A stretch of 9,192 nt of DNA from positions 1 through 9,192 of the forward strand of contig CALQJP020000069.1 of assembly GCA_943330925.2 (NCBI GenBank). The letters are read 5' to 3'. The notes below the pieces were generated by a model. That model was not told where the DNA came from. It saw nothing but the letters and a program-made list of their open reading frames with translations, and ran no database searches. Numbering within the stretch: position 1 is the stretch's first letter; every line of letters starts with the position of its first letter. The stretch is from Chryseobacterium gleum (GTDB taxonomy: Bacteria > Bacteroidota > Bacteroidia > Flavobacteriales_D > Sanyastnellaceae). Made by a program: the position numbers and the translations under genes. Shown here piece by piece: positions 1 to 5,893 of this stretch.

Positions 1-2
1 AG

Positions 3-1022
3 AAGTCCGAGCGCGAACAACTCGAAAGCGTAGTGCGCGACAAGGCCGAGCAGCTCTTTAAGAAGGAGCTCGAATGGGCGCGACGCATGCCGAGTGCACG
101 CAAGGTGAAGAAATCGTTTGGCAATACCCAGGTGCTCGGTGGTTTCGATTACGTATTCAAGAACAAAGAGAAGATAGGCATCGTGGGCCGCAACGGAACG
201 GGCAAGACTACTTTCCTCAACATGCTCACCAAGCAACTCGAACCCGATGGGGGCAAAGTAGTCGTGGGCGAAACCGTTGTATTTGGTTACTACAACCAGC
301 AAGGCATGCCGCTGAAGGATGGCCAACGCTTGCTCGAGTGCGTGCGCGAAGTGGCTGACTTTATTCCGCTCACCAAGGGCAAGACCATCACGGCTTCGCA
401 AATGCTCGAGCGCTTCATGTTTCCGCGCAACCAGCACAGCACGTATGTCGAGAAGTTGAGCGGAGGCGAACGCAAGCGATTGCAGTTGTTACTCGTGCTC
501 ATGAAGAACCCTAACTTCCTCATTCTCGATGAGCCCACCAACGATCTCGATGTGTTTACGCTGGCAGCGCTGGAAGAATACCTGTTGTATTACCCCGGTT
601 GCATGGTCATTGTAAGCCACGACCGTTACTTCCTCGATAAGCTCGTCGACCACATCTTCGTTCTCAATGGCGAAGGCGATGTGAAAGATATTCTCGGTAA
701 TTACGACACCTACCGCCGCTGGGAAGAACAGGAGGCGCTGCGTCGAGCGGGAGTGCGGAAAGAGCAGCAGGCTGAAGTAAAGGCCGAGAAAAAATCAGAC
801 GCAGCGAAATCAAAGATCTCATTCAAGGACAAGTTCGAATACGATCAGCTCGAAAAGGAAATCCCGCAACTCGAAAAAGAAAAGGCCGAGCTCGAACAGC
901 AACTCACCGACGCAGGCACCGATCACGATGCGCTGATGAAAGTGACTGACAAGCTAGGGAAGGTGGTCCAGGAACTCGATGCGAAGAGCATACGTTGGTT
1001 GGAGTTGGGGGAGATGTTGTAG
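3..1022 (+). CDS. Uup-like ABC-F ATPase, C-terminal part (5' end outside window)
   Basis: The reading frame is open from the window edge, so this is the C-terminal ~339 residues of a longer protein; the GTG at 33 is internal. ABC-F proteins are soluble, with two ATPase domains (NBDs) joined by a helical linker, and act on the ribosome or on branched nucleic acid. Visible in order (residues counted from the codon at 33): linker helix ending KELEWARRMPSAR (11-23), A-loop aromatic in KSFG (27-30), Walker A GRNGTGKT (52-59), signature LSGGER (142-147), Walker B LILDEP (163-168), H-loop SHDR (195-198), then a charged segment and a C-terminal coiled coil (about 264-329) ending RWLELGEML, as in Uup. 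All NBD2 catalytic motifs are intact. Oddly, the linker runs directly into the NBD2 A-loop: the roughly 45 residues that family members normally carry there, including a KSKAR-type motif and the first NBD2 strand, are missing in frame. The ABC-F identity is secure; the exact subfamily is less so. Confidence 0.93.
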   Translation, partial: KSEREQLESVVRDKAEQLFKKELEWARRMPSARKVKKSFGNTQVLGGFDYVFKNKEKIGIVGRNGTGKTTFLNMLTKQLEPDGGKVVVGETVVFGYYNQQGMPLKDGQRLLECVREVADFIPLTKGKTITASQMLERFMFPRNQHSTYVEKLSGGERKRLQLLLVLMKNPNFLILDEPTNDLDVFTLAALEEYLLYYPGCMVIVSHDRYFLDKLVDHIFVLNGEGDVKDILGNYDTYRRWEEQEALRRAGVRKEQQAEVKAEKKSDAAKSKISFKDKFEYDQLEKEIPQLEKEKAELEQQLTDAGTDHDALMKVTDKLGKVVQELDAKSIRWLELGEML

Positions 1023-1150
1023 AACAGCAAGGCACAACCTCCTCTCTGCGTAAGGACGCGCTGCTGCGTGTCCACTCCGAAACCCACCGCTCAGTTCGTG
1101 GTACACAATGTCTGTGGCCACGCCGCAGCACGTCAGCTGCCATCGATCCT

Positions 1151-1331
1151 CCTCGGCTGCGCTCGGGGACCGGCTATCATACGCAAAAGAAAAGGCCTCG
1201 GCGGTTGGTGAGCCTGTCGAACGACCGCTCGTCCACCGCGCACGTTCGGCCTCGGCGGTTAGTTCGACAGGCTCACCAACCGCCCAGCACCGCTAATCTC
1301 CCTATCCGCCCGGTCCCCGGCGAAGCCGAGG
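1151..1331. repeat. Outer imperfect inverted repeat, REP-like
   Basis: Left arm 1151-1173 and right arm 1310-1331 are complementary over cggggaccgg (1164-1173 with 1310-1319) and cctcggct (1151-1158 with 1324-1331), with a mismatched bulge between. They enclose the inner palindrome. Both arms carry a ccccg(a)gcg(c)a(a)gccgagg-type core, which resembles in layout the GAGC...GTCGA core of the inner arms. The whole 181-bp unit looks like a composite of repetitive extragenic palindromes rather than an insertion sequence: there is no transposase frame and no clear target-site duplication. Confidence 0.6.
1200..1284. repeat. Perfect 23-bp inverted repeat with 39-nt loop
   Basis: Bases 1200-1222 are the exact reverse complement of 1262-1284; the core reads ggtgagcctgtcgaac on the left and gttcgacaggctcacc on the right. 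Inside it, accgc (1224-1228) can pair with gcggt (1255-1259), extending the stem beyond a small bulge. The 13-mer ggcctcggcggtt occurs at 1194-1206 and again at 1248-1260, each time directly before one arm, as if two copies of one unit sit in opposite orientation. From general knowledge, tgagcctgtcgaa-type palindromes recur between genes in many bacterial genomes, so a REP/BIME-type element is the best reading. Copy number cannot be judged from this window. Confidence 0.85.
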
Positions 1332-1340
1332 GGCTGTTCT

Positions 1341-1388
1341 CTTTCACCCTTTCACCCTTTCACTATTTCACCCTTTCACCCCTCACCC
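1341..1388. repeat. 8-bp tandem repeat (ctttcacc)n over the symporter 3' end
   Basis: Six consecutive octamers: ctttcacc, ctttcacc, ctttcact, atttcacc, ctttcacc and a diverged cctcaccc. The last three and part of the third fall inside the minus-strand symporter gene and encode its final residues. The stop codon (TAG, minus strand, 1363-1365) is created where two variant units meet. Such arrays can change length by replication slippage. Because the unit is not a multiple of three, and a pure array contains TGA in one of its three frames, a length change would alter only the last few residues. Confidence 0.8.
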
Positions 1389-2832
1389 TTATCACCCACA
1401 ACCCCGCAAACGTCAACAACCCATTTATCGCCAGCATCTCAAACCCGAACTTATATCCACCCAGCCAATGCACACTCGTCTTGTCGATGATGAATGCGAT
1501 GGTGGGCACGATGAGACATACTGCCGTTGAAAGACGATCGTTGATGGCGTGCTTCGTGAAAATGCCGAATGCAAACAGTCCGAGCAGTGGACCGTAGGTG
1601 TACCCCGCTATGTCGAGCAGAATGGTCACAATCTCTTTGTTGTTCTGAATTTTGAAATACATCACAAGCAACAAAAACAAACCGGCAAATGCGAGGTGTA
1701 CTTTCTTGCGTATCACACTTCGTTGCTCTTCGGTTTTCGTTTCATCGCGGTTCATACCGAGCACATCGATGCAGAACGATGCCGTGAGCGCGGTTATCGC
1801 TCCGTCGGCAGAAGGGAACAATGCGCTGATCAACCCGACAATAAAAATAAGACTTACAATTCCCGGCAAGTGCTGCATGGCCAGGGTAGGGAAGAGGTCG
1901 TCGCCTTTTACATCGAGTCCTTTCGATGCGGCATACAAATACAACATGCCTCCAAGAAACAAAAAGATGAAGTTGACCAACACCATGATGGAACTAAACG
2001 TCATCATGTTTTTCTGCGAATCGCCTAGATTCTTTACACTGATGTTTTTCTGCATCATTTCCTGATCGAGCCCGGTCATACTAATAGTAATAAACGCACC
2101 GCCGATAATTTGTTTCAGAAAAAAACGCTTGTCATTCACGTCGAAGTTGAACAGCGTGGTATAGCCGGCATCACTCAGTTGTCGCATCGCTTCACCGATG
2201 CCCAGGTTCATGTCGTGCAGAATGTAGCCCACGCAAACCACCAGTGCGAGCAACATGAAAAACGTTTGCAGTGTGTCGGTCCACACAATCGTTTTCACTC
2301 CGCCTTTGTAGGTGTATAGCAAGATCATGAGGAGGATGGCAAGCGCTGTGACGGCAAATGGTATTCCCATAGCGTCGAGCACAAACAATTGCAGCACATT
2401 GATGACGAGGTAGAGCCTCAGCGTGGCACCGAGCGTGCGCGATACGATGAACAACACAGCACCTGTTTTATAGGCCCGCATGCCGAAGCGATGCTGCAAA
2501 TAGGTGTAGATGGAAGTAAGGTTGTGCTTGTAATAGAGCGGCAACAGAATAAACGCCACCGCGAAGTAGCCGATGAAGTAACCAATCACCACCTGGAAGT
2601 AGTGAAAGTGTGAGGCACCCACCGTGCCCGGCACCGACACGAACGTGACACCCGAAAGCGAGGTGCCTACCATGCCAAACGCCACCAAAAACCACGGCGC
2701 CGATTTGTTGGCTTGAAAAAAACTCTGGTTGCTCGCATTGCGCGAAGTGCGAAGCGAGATGACAAACAGCACTGCGAAGTAGACAAGCAGCACGCTAAGA
2801 ATAATCATGGGTGACATGCAACGAATATCCAT
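1363..2832 (-). CDS. Sodium:solute symporter (SSS / SLC5 family)
   Basis: This is a 489-residue integral inner-membrane protein with about 13 hydrophobic segments, the usual size for the SSS family, which couples inward Na+ flow to uptake of a small solute. Recognisable stretches include FGMVGTSLSGVTFVSVPG (52-69, broken first helix of the LeuT-type core), FIGYFAVAFILLPLYY (86-101), SRTLGATLRLYLVINV (131-146), GGVKTIVWTDTLQT (177-190), TGLDQEMMQKN (253-263) and SALFPSADGAITALTAS (336-352), the Ser-rich helix that in this family lies at the sodium site. This pattern fits a Bacteroidota subgroup whose substrate I cannot name; sugars, carboxylates and sialic acid are all transported by relatives. 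Start is uncertain: Met1 at 2832, or Met6 at 2817 (MSPMIILS), which matches how related proteins begin and drops a charged pre-sequence. The C-terminal residues come from the octamer repeat. It is transcribed away from recR and towards the ABC-F gene. Confidence 0.92.
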   Translation of the reverse strand: MDIRCMSPMIILSVLLVYFAVLFVISLRTSRNASNQSFFQANKSAPWFLVAFGMVGTSLSGVTFVSVPGTVGASHFHYFQVVIGYFIGYFAVAFILLPLYYKHNLTSIYTYLQHRFGMRAYKTGAVLFIVSRTLGATLRLYLVINVLQLFVLDAMGIPFAVTALAILLMILLYTYKGGVKTIVWTDTLQTFFMLLALVVCVGYILHDMNLGIGEAMRQLSDAGYTTLFNFDVNDKRFFLKQIIGGAFITISMTGLDQEMMQKNISVKNLGDSQKNMMTFSSIMVLVNFIFLFLGGMLYLYAASKGLDVKGDDLFPTLAMQHLPGIVSLIFIVGLISALFPSADGAITALTASFCIDVLGMNRDETKTEEQRSVIRKKVHLAFAGLFLLLVMYFKIQNNKEIVTILLDIAGYTYGPLLGLFAFGIFTKHAINDRLSTAVCLIVPTIAFIIDKTSVHWLGGYKFGFEMLAINGLLTFAGLWVIRVRGERVK

Positions 2833-2905
2833 GCGATGCCCTCACTTGAAAGGGTAGGCATCGACATTTTCTTAACAACAGGGATGGGTGAAACTTGAAC
2901 AATCA
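2833..2905. promoter_or_regulatory. Divergent control region between symporter and recR
   Basis: This short AT-leaning gap must hold the promoters of both divergent genes. It contains an inverted repeat, cgatgcc (2834-2840) and ggcatcg (2857-2863), described separately. No sharp match to the Bacteroidota -33 TTTG / -7 TAnnTTTG promoter is seen inside it. The closest -7-like word for recR, tattttcg, is at 2912-2919, which would suit transcription and translation starting near the GTG at 2924. The assignment rests mainly on gene orientation. Confidence 0.45.
2834..2863 (-). promoter_or_regulatory. Hairpin just upstream of the symporter start
   Basis: Arms cgatgcc (2834-2840) and ggcatcg (2857-2863) are perfect 7-bp complements. 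Three further pairs (2841-2843 with 2852-2854, one of them G-T) are possible past a 2-nt bulge. On the minus strand it ends one base before the ATG at 2832, and about 16 bases before the alternative ATG at 2817. It could be an operator or a 5'-UTR hairpin that affects ribosome access. A 7-bp repeat of this kind can also arise by chance. Confidence 0.35.
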
Positions 2906-3541
2906 ATGGCCTATTTTCGCAGTGTGAATATCCCCTCGCGCTATATTGAAAACGCTGTCGATCAGGTGAGCTCTTTGCCTGGCATTGGTCGCAAGACTGC
3001 GCTGCGTCTTGTACTTTCCTTGTTGAAGCGAAAGCCCGAGGAAGTGGAGCGTTTTGCAAATTCGCTCACCGAGCTTCACGCACATACGCGCTGGTGCAAG
3101 CAGTGCAACAATCTGTCGGATACTGAGCTGTGCACTATTTGCTCTTCGCCGTTTCGTGATTCTAAAACGGTCTGCGTGGTGGGTGATATCCGCGACGTGA
3201 TGGCCATTGAGTCAACGGGTCAGTTTCAAGGGAAGTACCATGTGCTGGGAGGTATCATATCGCCCATGGACGGCGTGGGTCCGGCCGACCTTTTCATCGA
3301 ACCTTTGGTGGAAAGGGTGGCGTCAGGAGAAATTGCTGAGGTAATTCTGGCGCTCAATGCTACCATGGAAGGCGAAACAACTGCTTTCTATTTATTCCGA
3401 AAACTCAGTCCGCATCAAGTGAAGGTGTCTTCCATTGCACGAGGTGTTGCCGTTGGAGGTGAGTTGGAATACACCGACGAAGTGACGTTGGGGCGCAGCA
3501 TTACACTCCGCACACCGTATGAAGTTTCACTCAAAAGATAG
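2906..3541 (+). CDS. recR: Recombination mediator protein RecR
   Basis: RecR works with RecO (and RecF) in the cytoplasm to load RecA on SSB-coated single-stranded DNA during gap repair. Counting from the ATG at 2906 (211 residues): helix-hairpin-helix with LPGIGRKTALRL (24-35); C4 zinc finger with Cys64, Cys67, Cys76 and Cys79; Toprim domain from VCVVGDIRDVMAIE (89-102) through YHVLGG (111-116) and LALNATMEGETTA (148-160); C-terminal GVAVGGELEYTDEVTLGRS (180-198). All hallmark elements are present. The start is ambiguous: GTG 2888, ATG 2906 and GTG 2924 are in frame. GTG 2924 gives 205 residues starting (V)NIPSRYIENAV, which matches usual RecR length and N-terminus best; ATG 2906 is given as the conservative choice. 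The stop lies 5 nt before the next gene, so the two are probably co-transcribed. Confidence 0.97.
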   Translation: MAYFRSVNIPSRYIENAVDQVSSLPGIGRKTALRLVLSLLKRKPEEVERFANSLTELHAHTRWCKQCNNLSDTELCTICSSPFRDSKTVCVVGDIRDVMAIESTGQFQGKYHVLGGIISPMDGVGPADLFIEPLVERVASGEIAEVILALNATMEGETTAFYLFRKLSPHQVKVSSIARGVAVGGELEYTDEVTLGRSITLRTPYEVSLKR

Positions 3542-3546
3542 GATTC

Positions 3547-5859
3547 ATGAAACACGCACTACTCATTGCATTCGTTTGTATTGCTTCATTGCAACAGGTA
3601 TTTGCTCAAGGTTGGCAGTGGCAACGCGATCTGTTGACGAACAGCGCTGATAATTTCAATGCCATGGCCTGCGACAACGATGGCAATGTGTTCGCTGCGG
3701 TGCAATTCAATAACCTTCTTCAGATAGAGTCTTACTCGTTTCAAACCAACCCAATCGAAGATGTGTGTGTGGTGAAGTATGACTCGCTGGGTAACGTGAT
3801 ATGGGCGGAGGCTTTCGGAGGCTTGTATTCCGATCAAATCAATGCAATGGCTTGCGACTCGGCCGGAAACGTATTCGTGGTGGGGCACTTTACCGCTGAA
3901 CTCTTTTACTTCAACACGTCAATCGTCGGAAGCACCGGACGCGATATTTTCATAATGCGTATAAATGCGGATGGCACGTTTGGGTGGATACAAACGGCCT
4001 CGAATATCTGGGACGAAGAAGCGACCGATGTAGTGGTAACACAGCAGGGCGATATAGTAGTATCGGGCGCGGCCAACAACACATCCCTCATTGCGGGTAT
4101 GGAGCTAATCAGCGATTTGCCCAATGTTTTTATGCAAGAGTTCATTGCTAAGTTTTCAAACGATGGCACACCTCTTTGGATACGAAGTGCAGGAGCAACC
4201 GATTATACAAGCACTGCTTATTCTCAATCGTGCCTGGCTCTTGGCCCCGATGGCTCCATACATTTAGCCATTCCTCGAAGCGGTGGGTTGAATTTCGCAG
4301 GGCAAGAGGTCACAGGGCCGGCCTTCAACAACACGGTCATTTTGAAATGGGACAGTGAAGGAAACCCGCAGTGGGGATGGGTGGGTCTTTCCGATGGAAA
4401 TGACTTTCTAAAAGACATCGCAGTCGATAATCAAGGTCGGGTGTATAGTGTTATCTCGACAACGATGTCGTCTTCTTTTGGCGGCCAGCCCTACACCATT
4501 GTTCCTGGCGATTGGGGAATGGTGTTCATTCGCCTTTTGCCCGATGGCACAGAAGATCGTTTCTGGCTGGCCAAAGGCATACGTAAATCGGATGTCTATA
4601 CGGTTTTTCATGCGCCGGATAATCGAATCTGGTTCGGAGGCATGCAGCGACACATTACTTATTTTTCTTTTGGGGCTTTGAATGCAGGCACGGTCGATGA
4701 TCGCGATGGGTTTATTTGCGCCTTCAATCCAAGTACGGATGTGTTTGAAGAGGTGAACCGTGTTTCAGGTGATGGTTGGCAGTCTGTGCTCGGCGGCTGC
4801 GTGAATAGTGCCGGACAGCTTTATTTCGGTGGCGATATGTCAGGTGCAATAGGTACCCCTGTCTATTTCGGAATACAGAATGAGATAACCAACAATATGT
4901 ATATCGATGGAAAGACGCTGCCTTTTATTGCACGATATGGTTCGCTCGGTTGCTTGTCGGAGACGGAAGTGTTGAACGTTGAAACAGTTGCGTTTTGCAG
5001 CGGTGAATCGATAGAACTAATTCCAGATGTTCCTCTGTACGGTTGGCAATGGAGCGATGGTACCTTCAGCTCATTGCAGATTTATGCCGAGGGTAGTTAC
5101 GGAATTCAAGCAATCACGCTTCAGGGTTGCATCGAGTCTGACACCGTTTTGTCGGCGGTAGAAATTGCTCCTCAGTTAAACTGGGTCATTCAACCCGTCA
5201 ATTGCTCAGGTGCATCAGACGGCTCAATGAGCGTTGAGGCGGATGGGTCAAACCCTCCCTATATTTTCTCGTGGAATGGAGTGCCTGTTGATGCCCAATT
5301 CGGCAACGTTGCCGCAGGAACATATCAGCTGCTGGCCACAAGCTTCGGCGGCTGCAGCACGGCGGCCCAAATTGAAATGACGGAGCCCGATCCACTTGCC
5401 ATTGAGTATACTACCTTTTATGATGAATTGACGGCTCAGGGCACTATCGCTGTGACTGCTGTTTCGGGAGGCACACCACCTTATTCTGTCTTCTGGCCGG
5501 CACAACCGCAGGCAGAAGATAGCATATCGGGAATGCCCATGGGTACATACCTTGTTCAAATAACGGACGCAGCAGGCTGTGTGCAGGAATTTGAGTTGTT
5601 GCTTACAACCGGAATACAGACTGTCGATGCTCTTCAACTGAGCTGTTTTCCTCAACCCGCATCCGAGTTCGTTACGATGCAGTGTTCGGAACAATTTAAG
5701 TGGACGTTGCTCGATGCCATGGGCAATGAGTTGCAAGGCAGCGGTTACTTTCGGGCGCAGCATCGAATCGAACTTGCTGAATATTCTGCGGGTGTTTACT
5801 TCCTCAGCGCCACAACTCCAAGCGGAAGGGTGCAAACGATTCCATTGGTGAAGCAATAG
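3547..5859 (+). CDS. Secreted beta-propeller/SprB-repeat protein with T9SS sorting domain
   Basis: This 770-residue protein begins with a Sec signal peptide (1-20, cleavage near VFA/QG). Residues about 30-465 hold degenerate repeats of the form DxxGNVFxxG and xKxDSxGNxxW, such as CDNDGNVFAA (42-51), YDSLGNVIWA (78-87), CDSAGNVFVVG (103-113) and WDSEGNPQWGW (268-278). This is typical of SBBP-type beta-propellers. Next come an Ig-like domain (about 483-535), two SprB-type repeats (about 551-615, with CSGASDGS and AAGTYQLLA; about 630-685, with SGGTPPYSVFWP and MGTYLVQITDAAGC), and a C-terminal type A sorting domain (about 695-770: FPQPASEF, WTLLDAMGNEL, ELAEYSAGVYFL). Exported via Sec then T9SS, it should be released or anchored at the cell surface, perhaps in adhesion; no catalytic motif is visible. 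Its ATG lies 5 nt after recR with no clear Shine-Dalgarno, suggesting translational coupling. Confidence 0.9.
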   Translation: MKHALLIAFVCIASLQQVFAQGWQWQRDLLTNSADNFNAMACDNDGNVFAAVQFNNLLQIESYSFQTNPIEDVCVVKYDSLGNVIWAEAFGGLYSDQINAMACDSAGNVFVVGHFTAELFYFNTSIVGSTGRDIFIMRINADGTFGWIQTASNIWDEEATDVVVTQQGDIVVSGAANNTSLIAGMELISDLPNVFMQEFIAKFSNDGTPLWIRSAGATDYTSTAYSQSCLALGPDGSIHLAIPRSGGLNFAGQEVTGPAFNNTVILKWDSEGNPQWGWVGLSDGNDFLKDIAVDNQGRVYSVISTTMSSSFGGQPYTIVPGDWGMVFIRLLPDGTEDRFWLAKGIRKSDVYTVFHAPDNRIWFGGMQRHITYFSFGALNAGTVDDRDGFICAFNPSTDVFEEVNRVSGDGWQSVLGGCVNSAGQLYFGGDMSGAIGTPVYFGIQNEITNNMYIDGKTLPFIARYGSLGCLSETEVLNVETVAFCSGESIELIPDVPLYGWQWSDGTFSSLQIYAEGSYGIQAITLQGCIESDTVLSAVEIAPQLNWVIQPVNCSGASDGSMSVEADGSNPPYIFSWNGVPVDAQFGNVAAGTYQLLATSFGGCSTAAQIEMTEPDPLAIEYTTFYDELTAQGTIAVTAVSGGTPPYSVFWPAQPQAEDSISGMPMGTYLVQITDAAGCVQEFELLLTTGIQTVDALQLSCFPQPASEFVTMQCSEQFKWTLLDAMGNELQGSGYFRAQHRIELAEYSAGVYFLSATTPSGRVQTIPLVKQ

Positions 5860-5868
5860 CGGCGACTC

Positions 5869-5883
5869 TATTTCGTAATTTGG
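5869..5883 (+). promoter_or_regulatory. Possible -7 promoter element for the glycosyltransferase
   Basis: In the 34-bp gap after the T9SS gene, taatttgg (5876-5883) differs by one base from the Bacteroidota -7 consensus TAnnTTTG and lies about 10 bases before the ATG at 5894; tatttcg (5869-5875) is a weaker neighbour. No clear -33 TTTG is seen at proper spacing. Read-through from the upstream genes is an equally good possibility. Confidence 0.25.
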
Positions 5884-5893
5884 CCACCGCTTC

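Larger units (their letters stand above)
1023..1362. other. Gene-free, repeat-rich spacer between convergent genes
   Basis: This 340-base stretch lies between the 3' ends of the ABC-F gene and the symporter gene, so no promoter is needed here. I see no convincing gene. Open frames across it have composition unlike the neighbouring proteins (rich in Arg, Ser, Pro and His) and simply read through palindromes. It holds two nested inverted repeats (outer 1151-1331, inner 1200-1284), a 13-bp direct repeat (1194-1206 and 1248-1260) and the start of an octamer tandem array (from 1341). Bases 1023-1150 show nothing I can name. No classical hairpin plus T-run terminator was found for either gene; the large hairpin could serve both strands as a transcription barrier, which is inference. 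Confidence 0.7.

Noticed and set aside
1151..1331. A complete insertion sequence with terminal inverted repeats
   Set aside because: At 181 bp there is no transposase frame, and I could not find a target-site duplication at the edges. A REP-like or non-autonomous element is the most that can be claimed.
1341..1388. A CRISPR array
   Set aside because: The units are 8 bp, directly adjacent and without spacers, so this is a simple tandem repeat.
995..1597. A 200-residue plus-strand open frame, and a shorter one at 1108-1296, across the spacer
   Set aside because: They read through palindromes, octamer repeats and the antisense of the symporter; composition is Arg/Ser/Pro-rich and low-complexity, with no domain-like pattern.
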